Positions 19,542-34,763 are shown, counted from the first letter of the stretch. The stretch is DNA of 64,000 nucleotides from Polaromonas sp. (GCF_012927455.1 NZ_JABBPE010000016.1:310001-374000), one strand, 5' to 3'. Notes: a model not told the origin generated them from the sequence alone. Program-made: numbers and translations.

Positions 19542-20467
19542 GGGGACGCGTTTCTCGGCGCGATCGCTGCTGCGGCAGCGCTGCTCGCAGCAACCGGCCG
19601 TACGCTGACCTCGGAGCTGGTTATTTCTTGCATGCCCGCTGCGGTCTGCACGCGCAGCCCGCCGTTCTCGCCGACGCCGTGCGCCGTGCCTTGGCTGCCG
19701 TCGGACAGTTGCACGGCGCGCCCTGCCAGCACGTCGCGCGCCGCAAAGCGCGCCTGGAACGGCGCAAAGCCGAATTGCTCGAAGCCCTGCAGCGCCTGCA
19801 CCAGCGGTGCCAGCACGCGCAGCAGGACGGCGGACGCGTCCAGCTCGGGGAACAGTTCCTGCAGGCAGCCCGGCGCTACGGCGCTGCTGGCCGGCGCGCC
19901 CACAGTGGAAGGCATCGTCAGTTGCAGCGGCTTGATGTTGATGCCGACACCGATCACCACGTAGCGCAGACCACTAACGCTATCAACGTTGGCGGTTTCC
20001 ACCAGAATGCCGCCCAGCTTGCGTTCGCCCTGCGCGCCGCCAAGCCACAGGTCATTGGGCCACTTCAGACCAATCCTGCTGCTGCCCTTGCGGGCGGTAC
20101 CGCCCGGATCCAGGCTTTCGGCCAGGCTGATGCCGACCACCAGCGACAGGCCAGACCAGTCGGCCGGCTGCAAGAGCAGGCCCAGTGAAAACGTCAGGCT
20201 GTCGCCGCGCCGGCTTTGCCAGCTGCGGCCCAGCCGTCCGCGCCCGGCGCTTTGCTGCTCGGCTAGCAGCAGCACCGGCTCGGGCCGGGGCGACGAGCCG
20301 GGGCTGCCGCGAAAACGCCGCATTAGCTCCGAGTTGGTCGAATCGATCTCGGGCAGCAACTCGACCGTGAACCCCGGCAAGCTCGGCGCCACAGTCTCCC
20401 AGATGGCCTCGGCGGGCCATCGAATGGGGGTGGAAGGGTTGGAAGGGGTGGGCGGGAAAGAGGTCAC
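19535..20467 (-). CDS. birA: Biotin--[acetyl-CoA-carboxylase] ligase
   Basis: EIDSTNSELMRR, QSAGRGRLGRSWQS, GLKWPNDLWLGG...KLGGILVE. Confidence 0.92.
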   Translation of the reverse strand: MTSFPPTPSNPSTPIRWPAEAIWETVAPSLPGFTVELLPEIDSTNSELMRRFRGSPGSSPRPEPVLLLAEQQSAGRGRLGRSWQSRRGDSLTFSLGLLLQPADWSGLSLVVGISLAESLDPGGTARKGSSRIGLKWPNDLWLGGAQGERKLGGILVETANVDSVSGLRYVVIGVGINIKPLQLTMPSTVGAPASSAVAPGCLQELFPELDASAVLLRVLAPLVQALQGFEQFGFAPFQARFAARDVLAGRAVQLSDGSQGTAHGVGENGGLRVQTAAGMQEITSSEVSVRPVAASSAAAAAIAPRNASPC

Positions 20468-20505
20468 GAGATGGGTGTGCGGTGGCGTCCAGCAGGCGGG
20501 TCGGC

Positions 20506-21165
20506 TCAGGCTTTCTTGCTCTTTTTCTTGCCGGCTTTGCCGGCCAACTTCTTTGCAACGGACTCCAGCGCTTTCTTCACGGTCTTGCTGTCAGCCTTTT
20601 TACCGGATTTTTTAGCGGATTTTTTAGCGGATTTTTTGCTGGCTTTGCCGGCGTCTTTCTTGTCCTTGGGCGCCAGCAGGGTGCCGCGGCAGCTTTTGGC
20701 GCCGCACCAGCAGGGGTATTCGGCCAGCAGCTTTTTGGTGTACTTGGCGTCGATGATCAGACCGTAGTCGTAAAACAGCTCTTCCCCGGCCTGGATGCCA
20801 CGCAGCGCCTTGATGAACACACGCCCCTCGGTCTCATCGGCTTCGCAGTTGGGCTTGCAGCTGTGATTTATCCAGCGCGAGGAGTTGCCGCCATGCTTGG
20901 CATCAATCACATGCTCTTCATCGATGTGAAAGTAAAACGTGTGGTTGGGATCGCTCGGGTCGTGCGGGTGGCGGCGCAGCGCCTCTTTCCAGCTGATGAC
21001 CTGGCCCAGGTACTCGATCAGCGTCTCGCCTTCGGCCAGGTCCTGCAGTGCAAACACACCCTTGCCATGCACGCCCGAGCGACGCGTTTGAATGCGGCGG
21101 CTGTCGCTGCCGGCAGCGGATTCGGCAGACGACGCGCGGGGTGCAGGGGACTTGGTTTTTAACAC
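20506..21165 (-). CDS. SET-domain protein (putative lysine methyltransferase) with lysine-rich C-terminal tail
   Basis: SGVHGKGVFALQDLAEGETLIEYLG, RWINHSCKPNCEA, GEELFYDYG, post-SET CWCGAKSCRGTLL; tail KKSAKKSAKKSGKK; GTG start at 21165 proposed. Confidence 0.88.
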   Translation of the reverse strand: MLKTKSPAPRASSAESAAGSDSRRIQTRRSGVHGKGVFALQDLAEGETLIEYLGQVISWKEALRRHPHDPSDPNHTFYFHIDEEHVIDAKHGGNSSRWINHSCKPNCEADETEGRVFIKALRGIQAGEELFYDYGLIIDAKYTKKLLAEYPCWCGAKSCRGTLLAPKDKKDAGKASKKSAKKSAKKSGKKADSKTVKKALESVAKKLAGKAGKKKSKKA

Positions 21166-21194
21166 GGCGTATTTTTTTGGTATGGTTAATTCAT

Positions 21195-21238
21195 GCAGGT
21201 GCGCGTGCAAGCGCGTGCGCACCGGAGCGCGCACCTGC
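21195..21238. repeat. Inverted repeat between divergent SET gene and topB
   Basis: GCAGGTGCGCG ... CGCGCACCTGC, 11-bp perfect arms. Confidence 0.7.
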
Positions 21239-21452
21239 GCGTGAAGCAGTGATTGTAGTGATGCCTTCGGGCCGTCGGCCCAGACGCTTGTGGTGTACTG
21301 TGGCGGGCTTGAGACTGACCTTTGGTGCGGCGCAGTCGCCCCCACCTGAATGCAAACAGCCTGCGGCGGTGTCGCGGGCTTGCCGAAAAAATGACAGCAG
21401 CGCAGGGCGGGAACCCTTCCCTTTATGACGCAGAAGTTTTGAAGAAGTACTT

Positions 21453-24431
<2,979 letters not shown>

Positions 24432-24451
24432 GGCGCCTGTCTGGCGTTGAA

Positions 24452-24507
24452 TGCTATTGTTTTAATAGCTACTTACGCCCATTTTCATTGGGCTAGCGGC
24501 CGATTTC
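24452..24507 (-). repeat. Repeat family A copy downstream of topB
   Basis: TGCTATTGTTTTAATAGCTACTTACGCCCATTTTCATTGGGCTAGCGGCCGATTT. Confidence 0.8.
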
Positions 24508-24574
24508 ACCTAAAATCGGGCGCTGGACGACAAGTGGCGTGACCTGGCTTGTCGGCTTGCGCCCGACTAATTAA

Positions 24575-25378
24575 TCAGGTCGCCGGCGACCCGGCTTTTT
24601 TGGCTGCAGCGACAGCGTCTAGGAAGTCGCCCAGCAGGGCCCGGTCGTCAATCGTGTCGGAGCCCGGATTGTGAAACTCGGGGTGCCACTGCACCGCGAC
24701 AATATAGCTTTTTTGCGGATCGCACCGGCGTATCGCCTCGACCAGGCCGTCGGTGTTGCTGAAGGCCTCGGCCTCGAACTCGGGCGCCAGCGCCTTGATG
24801 GCCTGGTGGTGAATGCTGTTGACGCGCACCCGCTCGACGCCGGGATAGAGCTTGGACAGGCGCGAGCCCTGAACAATGTCGATGCTGTGGTAGTTGAGGT
24901 CGTAAGACGCCGCATCGCGGTGCCGGAACGAGGCCGGTACCTGGGTTTCTATGTCCTGGTACAGGGTGCCGCCAAAGGCCACGTTGAGCAGCTGCAGGCC
25001 GCGACACACGCCAAAGATCGGCTTGCCCAGGCGCTCGAACGCCGTCACCAGCGCCCTGTCGTAGTCGTCGCGAACACGGTCGCCGCTCCAGCGCTCGTCC
25101 AGCGGCGCCTCGCCGTAGCTGCCGGGCCAGATATCGGCGCCGCCGTGCAGCACCAGGGCGTCCAGCCATTGCGCATAGTGGTCAAAGGTGACGTCGCCGC
25201 GCTGGGTCGGGCCGGTCGGGCAAGGCACCATGACGACCATGGCGCCGGAGGACATCAGCCAGTGGGCGATCGACTGCTCGACGTACTGCAGCGTCTTGCC
25301 GGTGAACAGCGAACGCGCGTGGTCAGCGTGGGAAAAGCAGGCCGACAAGCCAATTTTCAGGCGACGGGCAGCGGGCAT
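24575..25378 (-). CDS. Gamma-glutamyl-gamma-aminobutyrate hydrolase family (class I glutamine amidotransferase-like)
   Basis: VLHGGADIWPGSY, KPIFGVCRGLQLLNVAFGGTLYQDI, VAVQWHPEF. Confidence 0.9.
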   Translation of the reverse strand: MPAARRLKIGLSACFSHADHARSLFTGKTLQYVEQSIAHWLMSSGAMVVMVPCPTGPTQRGDVTFDHYAQWLDALVLHGGADIWPGSYGEAPLDERWSGDRVRDDYDRALVTAFERLGKPIFGVCRGLQLLNVAFGGTLYQDIETQVPASFRHRDAASYDLNYHSIDIVQGSRLSKLYPGVERVRVNSIHHQAIKALAPEFEAEAFSNTDGLVEAIRRCDPQKSYIVAVQWHPEFHNPGSDTIDDRALLGDFLDAVAAAKKAGSPAT

Positions 25379-25493
25379 GAGAATTCCTCACAAAGTTGTT
25401 CAAAATCAGCCGTGCTGCCCGCCAGCCCTTGACGCGCAGCGACACCGAATTGAAGGGTGCCGGGAAAAGACACGGGATAGAAGGTGCCGATGC

Positions 25494-26000
25494 TCATGCG
25501 GGTGGTAGTTGAAGGTGCATGTGTTGCTTGCCAAAGGAAAGTCCGTCAACCCGGATGGCATCGGGTTCAATACCAAACGCGGTAAACCCGGCCCGCGTGT
25601 ACAGGGCGCAGGCGGCCTGGTTGCTGTCGGTCACAGTCAGCACCAGCCCCTCGAGGCCGCAGGCCCGGGCATCCTTCAGCACGGCATCCAGCAGGGCGCG
25701 GCCCAGTCCCCGGCCGGTGAATTCGCTCGCCACATACAGCCCGACCAGGCAAGCCTTGTGGCGGTTCTTGGCGCGCGTTTCGTGGCTCAAGCCGACCATG
25801 CCGGCCAGCTCGCCGTTGACAAACGCGCCCCACAATTTTTCGCTGCCGGCAGCGGCCAGCCGCCTTTCGGTAGCGGCGAGCGGCCGCAAATTTTCTTCTT
25901 CAAAACTGGAGGTAAAGGCGTCGGGGTGTTCGCGCAGGCCGCGCAGGCGAAAGGCCCGGTAAAGCGGCGCGTCAGTCAGTTGAAGGCGGCGGATCTGCAT
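25494..26000 (-). CDS. GNAT family N-acetyltransferase
   Basis: MQIRRLQLTDAPLYRAFRLRGL; VASEFTGRGLGRALLDAVLKDA. Confidence 0.88.
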   Translation of the reverse strand: MQIRRLQLTDAPLYRAFRLRGLREHPDAFTSSFEEENLRPLAATERRLAAAGSEKLWGAFVNGELAGMVGLSHETRAKNRHKACLVGLYVASEFTGRGLGRALLDAVLKDARACGLEGLVLTVTDSNQAACALYTRAGFTAFGIEPDAIRVDGLSFGKQHMHLQLPPA

Positions 26001-26230
26001 GCCTGGATGATTTCAAAATGGCGATTCAATAGCATTTCAATAGCGTCTGTTTCCTGTTCGCTTGCGCGCGATCTGGCTGCGCCTGGGGACGAACCACAGC
26101 ATTACAGACTACACGCAAACTTTCCGCTCGCGGGGCGGCACTGCCCATTCGGGCTATAGGACAAGGCCGCGTTGCGCCGCCGCTGCAGCCGGCTTTCTGC
26201 CACCAGCCCGGGCGCACGACAGACTTAAAT

Positions 26231-26287
26231 TGCTATTGTTTTAATAGCTGCTTGCGCCCGTACTGTATGGGCTAGAGGCCAATTTTT
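26231..26287 (-). repeat. Repeat family A copy
   Basis: TGCTATTGTTTTAATAGCTGCTTGCGCCCGTACTGTATGGGCTAGAGGCCAATTTT. Confidence 0.8.
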
Positions 26288-26301
26288 CTGGTAAACAGGG
26301 C

Positions 26302-27750
26302 TCAGCCCGCCAAATGCGGTTCCATGCCGACAAAGCGCACCGTCACGCGCGTGCCGGGTGTCTGCGGGTGGCCGGGCAGCTCCGCGTCTTCAACGCTGAT
26401 GACGGCGCCATGCTGCTGCGCAATTTCCTGCACAATCGCCAGCCCCAGGCCGGAGCCATCGACATTGGTACCCAGCGTACGGTAAAAGGGCTGAAACACC
26501 AGTTCGCGCTCGGACTCGGCGATGCCGGGGCCCGAGTCTTCGACCAGCAGCACCAGCACGCCGCTGAAGCGGTCGCTCAGCAGGCGCAGCGTGACCTGGC
26601 CGTGTTCGGGCGTGTAGTTGATGGCGTTGTCCAGCAGGTTGCGCACCAGCTCGCCAAGCAGCGTCGCGTTGCCTTCCAGCTCGGTCGCCTGTTCGCCGGC
26701 GGCTGGCCCCTCGTAGCCCAGGTCGATCTTTTTTTCCAGCGCGCGCGGCACCGAGTCGGCCATCACTTCCGAGACAATGTGCACCAGGTCCACGCGCTGC
26801 TTGGCCAGGCTGCGCCCGGAAGTCTCGGCGCGCGCCAATGCCAGCAGTTGGTTGACGGTGTGGGTGGCGCGCACGCTGGCGCGGCCAATCTGCTTGAGCG
26901 ACTTTTTCAACTCGACCGCGTCAGTTTCGCGCTGCGCCAGGTCGGCCTGCATGCGCAGACCGGCCAGCGGCGTCTTGAGCTGGTGCGCGGCATCGGCCAG
27001 AAAGCGTTTTTGCGTGGTCAGCGAGACTTTCAGGCGGCTCAGCAAATCGTTGATCGACGACACCAGCGGTGCCACTTCTTCCGGCACGGCAGTGTCATCG
27101 AGCGGGCTCATGTCGTCGGACTTGCGCGCGCGAATGCGCTTTTCGAGTTGCGCCAGCGGCTTGATGCCGCGCACCAGCGCCAGCCAGACCAGCAGCACCG
27201 CCAACGGCAGCGTGACGAACTGCGGCACCATGGTGCCTTTGACGATCTCAGTGGCCAGCGTTTTCCGTTTTTCCAGCGTTTCGGCCACCTGCACCAGCAC
27301 TGGCGAGGCGCCCTTGGCATCGACCTTGATCCAGGTGTAGGCGACGCGAACGCCTTCGCCCTGAATGATTTCCTCGCGCAGCCGCACCTCGCCGTCGGTC
27401 GGCTTGTCCTCGTCTGGAGGCTTCGGCAAATCGTGTTCGCCGCTCAGGTATTCGCCGTGCGTGCCCAACACCTGGTAATAGACCAGGTCGCTGTCATCAG
27501 CGCGCAGAATTTCGCGCGCCGGCGCCGTCAGGTTGAACTGGACCTGGTTGTTCTTGACCACCACCAGCTTGGCCAACGCCTGCACGTTGTACTCCAGTGC
27601 CCGGTCAAACGGCTTGCCGGCAATGTTTTGCGCCACCAGCCAGGTCAGCGCCAGGCTGATCGGCCACAGCAGCAGCAGCGGCGTGAGCATCCAGTCGAGA
27701 ATCTCGCCAAACAGGCTGCGCCGCTCGCGCTGGAAGAGTCTTAGGGCCAC
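26302..27750 (-). CDS. Sensor histidine kinase (TctE/QseC-like)
   Basis: DAAHQLKTPLAGLRMQ H-box; NLLDNAINYTP N-box; GSGLGLAIVQEIAQQHG. Confidence 0.92.
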   Translation of the reverse strand: MALRLFQRERRSLFGEILDWMLTPLLLLWPISLALTWLVAQNIAGKPFDRALEYNVQALAKLVVVKNNQVQFNLTAPAREILRADDSDLVYYQVLGTHGEYLSGEHDLPKPPDEDKPTDGEVRLREEIIQGEGVRVAYTWIKVDAKGASPVLVQVAETLEKRKTLATEIVKGTMVPQFVTLPLAVLLVWLALVRGIKPLAQLEKRIRARKSDDMSPLDDTAVPEEVAPLVSSINDLLSRLKVSLTTQKRFLADAAHQLKTPLAGLRMQADLAQRETDAVELKKSLKQIGRASVRATHTVNQLLALARAETSGRSLAKQRVDLVHIVSEVMADSVPRALEKKIDLGYEGPAAGEQATELEGNATLLGELVRNLLDNAINYTPEHGQVTLRLLSDRFSGVLVLLVEDSGPGIAESERELVFQPFYRTLGTNVDGSGLGLAIVQEIAQQHGAVISVEDAELPGHPQTPGTRVTVRFVGMEPHLAG

Positions 27751-27810
27751 AGATCAAAAACCGTGGCGGCGAAACAGGGAACGACGGTTCGCCGGCTCTC
27801 TCCCCACGCC

Positions 27811-27901
27811 AGCAGGGGCCGCGGAACCGGCTTTGCCGGGCCGCAGGCGCAGCGCCCCCTCGGGGGGCAGAGAGCTACACGAAGTGAGCGACCGTGGGGG
27901 C
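27811..27901 (-). repeat. Dispersed repeat family B copy next to the response-regulator stop codon
   Basis: AGCAGGGGCCGCGGAACCGGCTTTGCCGGGCCGCAGGCGCAGCGCCCCCTCGGGGGGCAGAGAGCTACACGAAGTGAGCGACCGTGGGGGC. Confidence 0.82.
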
Positions 27902-27908
27902 TCCATCT

Positions 27909-28583
27909 CTAGCTTGGGATTTTCTCGAGGCAGTAGCCCAGGCCACGGACGGTCGCGATGCGGATCGGGCCTTTTTCGATCTTTTTGCGCAGGCGGTGAA
28001 TGTAGACCTCGATCGCGTTGTTGCTGACTTCCTCGCCCCATTCGCACAAACGCTCGACCAGCTGGTCCTTGCTGACGAGGCGGCCGGCGCGTTGCAGCAG
28101 CACTTCGAGCAGCCCGAGCTCGCGCGCCGACAGCTCGACCATCTGGCCGTCTATGGTGGCGACGCGGCCGGCCTGGTCGTATACCAGCGGGCCGTGCTTG
28201 ATGGTGCTGCTGGCGCCGCCCATGCCGCGGCGCACCAGCGCGCGCACCCGCGCTTCGAGTTCCTGCAGTGAAAACGGTTTGGCCATGTAGTCGTCGGCGC
28301 CGTAATCCAGCCCCTTGACGCGTTCTTCCACGCTGTCGGCGGCGGTCAAAATCAGCACCGGCAGCGCCGAGCCGCGCGCACGCAGGCGCTTGAGCACCTC
28401 CAGCCCGTGCATCCGCGGCAGGCCCAGGTCCAGAATCAGCAGGTCGAATTCGGTGTTGGTCATCAGCGCCGCATCGGCCTCGGTGCCACTGGCCACATGG
28501 TCGGCGGCGGCGCCCGAGGCGCGCAGGGTGCGCAGCAGGCCGTCGGCCAGAACCTGGTCGTCTTCGGCAATCAGAATACGCAT
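27909..28583 (-). CDS. OmpR-family response regulator (TctD/QseB-like)
   Basis: MRILIAEDDQVLADGL...LILDLGLPRMHGLEVL; winged-helix C-terminus VEVYIHRLRKKI-type. Confidence 0.92.
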   Translation of the reverse strand: MRILIAEDDQVLADGLLRTLRASGAAADHVASGTEADAALMTNTEFDLLILDLGLPRMHGLEVLKRLRARGSALPVLILTAADSVEERVKGLDYGADDYMAKPFSLQELEARVRALVRRGMGGASSTIKHGPLVYDQAGRVATIDGQMVELSARELGLLEVLLQRAGRLVSKDQLVERLCEWGEEVSNNAIEVYIHRLRKKIEKGPIRIATVRGLGYCLEKIPS

Positions 28584-28698
28584 GGGTGTCTCCAGAAATC
28601 AGCCCGCATCAGGCGCTGGGGCTGGGTTTTTTTACTTGCAGGTAAATTTTAGGCTTTTACGGCGGCAGCTTACAGCTACCTGTCAAAGCGGGCCCTGC

Positions 28699-29229
28699 TC
28701 AAGCCGCGCAATAAGCCTCCAGCCCGAGCGCCACCACGGTCGCCACATCCGGGCCGACGGCCTGGCGAAACTCGGCTTCAGCCTGCGCCACGGCACGCCT
28801 GAAGGCCGCCAGCCAGAGCAGGCCGGACTCGGTGAATAGCACCTGCTTGGCGCGTTGGTCGTAGCGGTCGGTTTCGCGCCTGACCAGGCCCCAGGCCTCG
28901 CACTGGTCCACCAGGTCGCCCATGGCCTGCTTGCTCATGCCAGCGCTGGCAGCCAGATCGGTCAGACGCGAGCCAGCCAGCGCGAGATGGCGCGTGATGT
29001 GGATGTGCGCGGCACCGACCTGGTCGCGCGCCGCCAGGTTGGACAGCGCCAGCGGCACCTGCACGTCTCTGGCCATCAGCGCCAGCACGCGCTCGTCAAA
29101 GCGGCGCAAGGCGTGGCCCAGCAGGCGGCCCAGATGGGTCAGGCGCCAGCCGGTATGCTGGCCGCTGTCGTCAGCGTCGTCTTCATCCAGCGTGGCGCCG
29201 GGCAGGATTTTGGCGTCAGTTTCAGGCAT
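28699..29229 (-). CDS. MarR family transcriptional regulator
   Basis: LTDLAASAGMSKQAMGDLVDQCEAWGLVRRETDRYDQRAKQVLFTESG. Confidence 0.85.
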   Translation of the reverse strand: MPETDAKILPGATLDEDDADDSGQHTGWRLTHLGRLLGHALRRFDERVLALMARDVQVPLALSNLAARDQVGAAHIHITRHLALAGSRLTDLAASAGMSKQAMGDLVDQCEAWGLVRRETDRYDQRAKQVLFTESGLLWLAAFRRAVAQAEAEFRQAVGPDVATVVALGLEAYCAA

Positions 29230-29258
29230 GCGCCCATCCTAGCTTTTATCTAGCTTAT

Positions 29259-29277
29259 TAGTCAGCAAAACTGACTA
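29259..29277. promoter_or_regulatory. Candidate MarR autoregulatory operator
   Basis: TAGTCAG-CAAAA-CTGACTA, 7-bp arms, about 30 bp upstream of the marR-like start. Confidence 0.5.
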
Positions 29278-29315
29278 CAAATAGGGTTTACTTATTTCAA
29301 CACCACGATAAAGTA

Positions 29316-29331
29316 CTGGTCATGCATCCAG
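29316..29331. promoter_or_regulatory. Candidate LexA/SOS box upstream of recA
   Basis: CTG-GTCATGCATC-CAG fits CTG-N10-CAG. Confidence 0.5.
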
Positions 29332-29404
29332 CAATGTGTTTAACAACACTGGCTGAAATCAACGCCAATTCTTTTTACATTACTGATTTTTCAAGGAGAT
29401 TTTC

Positions 29405-30532
<1,128 letters not shown>

Positions 30533-30548
30533 GCCGGTTTAGCATGCC

Positions 30549-30602
30549 AAATCAGGCTCTAGTCCAATACCAACGGGCGCAAGCAGCTATTAAAACTCTA
30601 GC
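30549..30602 (+). repeat. Repeat family A copy downstream of recA
   Basis: AAATCAGGCTCTAGTCCAATACCAACGGGCGCAAGCAGCTATTAAAACTCTAGC. Confidence 0.8.
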
Positions 30603-30644
30603 AAAACATGACAGTGCAAGTCGTTGCGGGACCGGCTAGGCGCC

Positions 30645-31130
30645 ATGAGCGAGTCGACCCACTCCGCCAAACCCACGGCCCGCGCCGGCTTTGGCCTGTC
30701 GCTTAAGGGCCGCGCGCTGCGCTTGCTGGCGGCGCGCGAGCATTCGCGCGGCGAGCTCGAACGCAAGCTCGCCGCCCATGCCGAAACGCCGGAGCAGCTG
30801 GCGCAGGTGCTCGACGAGCTGCAGGCCAAGGACTTCATCAGCGAGGCACGCGTGGTCGAGTCGGTCATCAACCGGCGCGCCGCGCGCTTTGGCGCCGCGC
30901 GCATCAGGTACGAGCTGCTGAACAAGGGGCTCAGTGCCGGCGCGGTCGCGGACGCAGTCAGGCGCCTCAAAGGCAGCGAACTCGAGCGCGCCCGCGTCAT
31001 TTGGTCCAAGAAGTTTGACGGACCGGCATCGGATGCGGCCGGCCGCGCCAAACAGATGCGATTTCTGGCCGGCCGAGGTTTTCGCGGCGACGTGATTTGC
31101 CGCGTGGTGACGCAGACAGAAGACGATTAA
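30645..31130 (+). CDS. recX: Regulatory protein RecX
   Basis: LKGRALRLLAAREHSRGELERKLAAH; downstream of recA. Confidence 0.92.
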   Translation: MSESTHSAKPTARAGFGLSLKGRALRLLAAREHSRGELERKLAAHAETPEQLAQVLDELQAKDFISEARVVESVINRRAARFGAARIRYELLNKGLSAGAVADAVRRLKGSELERARVIWSKKFDGPASDAAGRAKQMRFLAGRGFRGDVICRVVTQTEDD

Positions 31131-31147
31131 AGGAATGTTGCCGTTTT

Positions 31148-31240
31148 GTAGGTCGGAGTGGCCGAAGGCGTAACCCGATATCCCCCTGACGCATCGCCGC
31201 TACCGCAGATGTCGGATTACGCTGCGCTAATCCGATCTAC
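31148..31240. repeat. Palindromic intergenic element
   Basis: GTAGGTCGGAGTGGCCGAAGGCGTAACCCGATA ... TCGGATTACGCTGCGCTAATCCGATCTAC. Confidence 0.75.
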
Positions 31241-31244
31241 AAGT

Positions 31245-31298
31245 TGCTACTATTTTGATAGCTGCTTACGCCCATTTATATTGGGGTAGAGGCCAATC
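31245..31298 (-). repeat. Repeat family A copy
   Basis: TGCTACTATTTTGATAGCTGCTTACGCCCATTTATATTGGGGTAGAGGCCAAT. Confidence 0.75.
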
Positions 31299-31387
31299 AA
31301 GCCATTTTTTCGACCGGCGGGCAGCGAACCCCACGCAGTGGGGAGCGTAGGGTCTTAACTCTGCGCCGGGCCGCCCCCGAATTCCCA

Positions 31388-31480
31388 AGCAGGGGCCGCG
31401 GAACCGGCTTAGCCGGGCCGCAGGCGCAGCGGCCCCCTCGGGGGGCAGGGAGCTACACGAAGTGAGCAAGCGTGGGGGCT
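31388..31480 (-). repeat. Dispersed repeat family B copy abutting the argC stop codon
   Basis: AGCAGGGGCCGCGGAACCGGCTTAGCCGGGCCGCAGGCGCAGCGGCCCCCTCGGGGGGCAGGGAGCTACACGAAGTGAGCAAGCGTGGGGGCT; nearly identical to 27811-27901; a partial second copy lies near 31311-31356. Confidence 0.82.
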
Positions 31481-32390
31481 ATATCTGCAGCATCAGCTTC
31501 AGGTTCTGCACCGCAGCGCCGGATGCGCCCTTGCCCAGGTTGTCTAGCCGCGCCACCAGCACCGCATGGTGGTAGCGGTCGTTGCCGAACACGCGCAGCT
31601 CCATCTTGTTGCTGTCGTTGAGCGCCAGCGCATCGAGCTTGCCGGATTCGGGCGCGGCTTGCACCGTCACCCATTCGCTGCCGGCGTAGTGCTGGCTCAG
31701 CACCTGATGCAGTTGCGCGGCGCTGGGTTGGCCGGGCAGCAAGTCCAGGTGCAGTGGCAACTGCACCAGCATGCCCTGCATGAAGTTGCCGACCGAGGGC
31801 ATGAACACCGGGCGACGCGTCAAGCCCGTGTACTTCATGATTTCGGGCAGGTGCTTGTGCTCCAGGCTCAGGCCGTACAACTCGAACAGCGGCGCGCTGC
31901 CGGCTTCGTAGGCCTCGATCATCTGGCGCCCGCCGCCAGAGTAGCCACTTACGGCCGGCAGACTCAAGGGGAAATCAGCCGGCAGCAGACCGGCATCGAC
32001 CAGTGGACGGATCAACGCAATCGCGCCGGTGGCGTAGCAACCCGGGTTGGCCACGCGCTCGGCGCTCATCACGGCCTCGCGCTGGCCCTTGACCAATTCA
32101 GGAAAACCAAACACCCAGCCCGGTGCCGTGCGGTGCGCGGTCGACGCGTCGATGATCTTGGGCTTTTTGCCGCTGAACGAGTCAATCATCGCCACCGACT
32201 CGCGCGCGGCGTCGTCGTGCAGGCACAAAATCACCAGGTCGGCCTGCGCTATCAGCGCGCGCTTGGCGGCCGCATCCTTGCGCAATGCGGGCGCGATGCT
32301 GAGCAGTTCGATCCGCGGCTGCGCCTGCAACCGCTCCCGGATTTGCAGGCCGGTGGTGCCAGCTTCGCCATCGATAAAAATTTTGGGCAT
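31479..32390 (-). CDS. argC: N-acetyl-gamma-glutamyl-phosphate reductase
   Basis: [41 protein letters not shown]. Confidence 0.95.
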   Translation of the reverse strand: MPKIFIDGEAGTTGLQIRERLQAQPRIELLSIAPALRKDAAAKRALIAQADLVILCLHDDAARESVAMIDSFSGKKPKIIDASTAHRTAPGWVFGFPELVKGQREAVMSAERVANPGCYATGAIALIRPLVDAGLLPADFPLSLPAVSGYSGGGRQMIEAYEAGSAPLFELYGLSLEHKHLPEIMKYTGLTRRPVFMPSVGNFMQGMLVQLPLHLDLLPGQPSAAQLHQVLSQHYAGSEWVTVQAAPESGKLDALALNDSNKMELRVFGNDRYHHAVLVARLDNLGKGASGAAVQNLKLMLQI

Positions 32391-32630
32391 AGAACAACTT
32401 TCAGCTACAAATCAGTGCCGCGAAACAGCAAGCGCAGACGCATTTCGTGCAATTTCAGGTGTAAGGTCACAACAAGAATCGTGCACCGCACCATGATACA
32501 TTTCTATGTTGCTGCCTGCCGTAAGCGCCAGCAAGCTGGCTTTGAGCCGATAGGGTCTGGTTCATAGACACCGACAGCCCTGCCCAACGCCCTGTTGCAC
32601 CCCTCTTTTATTGAATTCTGAAGGTCATCC

Positions 32631-33791
<1,161 letters not shown>

Positions 33792-33818
33792 GCGCGCACT
33801 AAGCGATTAGGAACAAGC

Positions 33819-34712
33819 ATGTCGATCTACATCAACAAAAACACCAAAGTCATCACGCAAGGCATTACCGGCAAGACCGGTCAATTCCACACTCGAATGT
33901 GCCGCGATTACGCCAATGGCAAAGCAGCGTTTGTGGCGGGCGTGAACCCCAAGAAGGCCGGCGAAGACTTCGAAGGCATCCCAATTTACGCCAATGTGAG
34001 CGAAGCCGCCCAGGCCACCGGTGCCACCGTATCGGTGATTTACGTGCCGCCCGCAGGCGCTGCCGCCGCGATCTGGGAAGCCGTTGAAGCCAACCTCGAT
34101 CTGGCGATCTGCATCACCGAAGGCATTCCGGTGCGCGACATGCTGGAAGTGCGCAACCGCATGAAAGCGCGCGAAGCCGCCGGCGGCAAGAAAACCCTGC
34201 TGCTGGGCCCCAACTGCCCCGGCCTGATCACGCCCGACGAGATCAAAATCGGCATCATGCCCGGCCACATCCACCGCAAAGGCCGCATCGGCGTGGTCAG
34301 CCGCTCCGGCACGCTGACCTACGAAGCCGTGGCGCAGCTGACCGAAATCGGCTTGGGCCAGTCCACCGCAGTGGGCATTGGCGGCGACCCGATCAACGGG
34401 CTGAAACACATCGACGTGATGCAGGCTTTTAACGACGACCCGGACACCGACGCCGTTATCATGATTGGCGAAATTGGCGGCCCGGACGAAGCCGAAGCGG
34501 CCGTCTGGTGCCGTGATCACATGAAAAAGCCCATTGTCGGTTTCATCGCCGGCGTGACGGCGCCTGCCGGCAAGCGCATGGGCCACGCTGGCGCGCTGAT
34601 TTCAGGCGGTGCCGACACCGCCGATGCCAAGCTCGAAATCATGGAAGCCTGCGGCTTCACCATCACGCGCAACCCATCGGAAATGGCCAAATTGCTCAAG
34701 GCCTTGCTGTAA
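33819..34712 (+). CDS. sucD: Succinyl-CoA synthetase alpha subunit
   Basis: [51 protein letters not shown]. Confidence 0.97.
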   Translation: MSIYINKNTKVITQGITGKTGQFHTRMCRDYANGKAAFVAGVNPKKAGEDFEGIPIYANVSEAAQATGATVSVIYVPPAGAAAAIWEAVEANLDLAICITEGIPVRDMLEVRNRMKAREAAGGKKTLLLGPNCPGLITPDEIKIGIMPGHIHRKGRIGVVSRSGTLTYEAVAQLTEIGLGQSTAVGIGGDPINGLKHIDVMQAFNDDPDTDAVIMIGEIGGPDEAEAAVWCRDHMKKPIVGFIAGVTAPAGKRMGHAGALISGGADTADAKLEIMEACGFTITRNPSEMAKLLKALL

Positions 34713-34763
34713 GGAGTAATACCCATCGCTGCGCGGCCCAGCCCGGGCTAAACTCTGAAAACC

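Noticed and set aside
26314-27744. 476-aa plus-strand ORF antisense to the histidine kinase
   Set aside because: His/Gln/Arg-rich spurious translation
31245-31480. Stacked repeats considered as a CRISPR array
   Set aside because: Repeats belong to different families, differ in orientation and lack regular spacers; no cas genes
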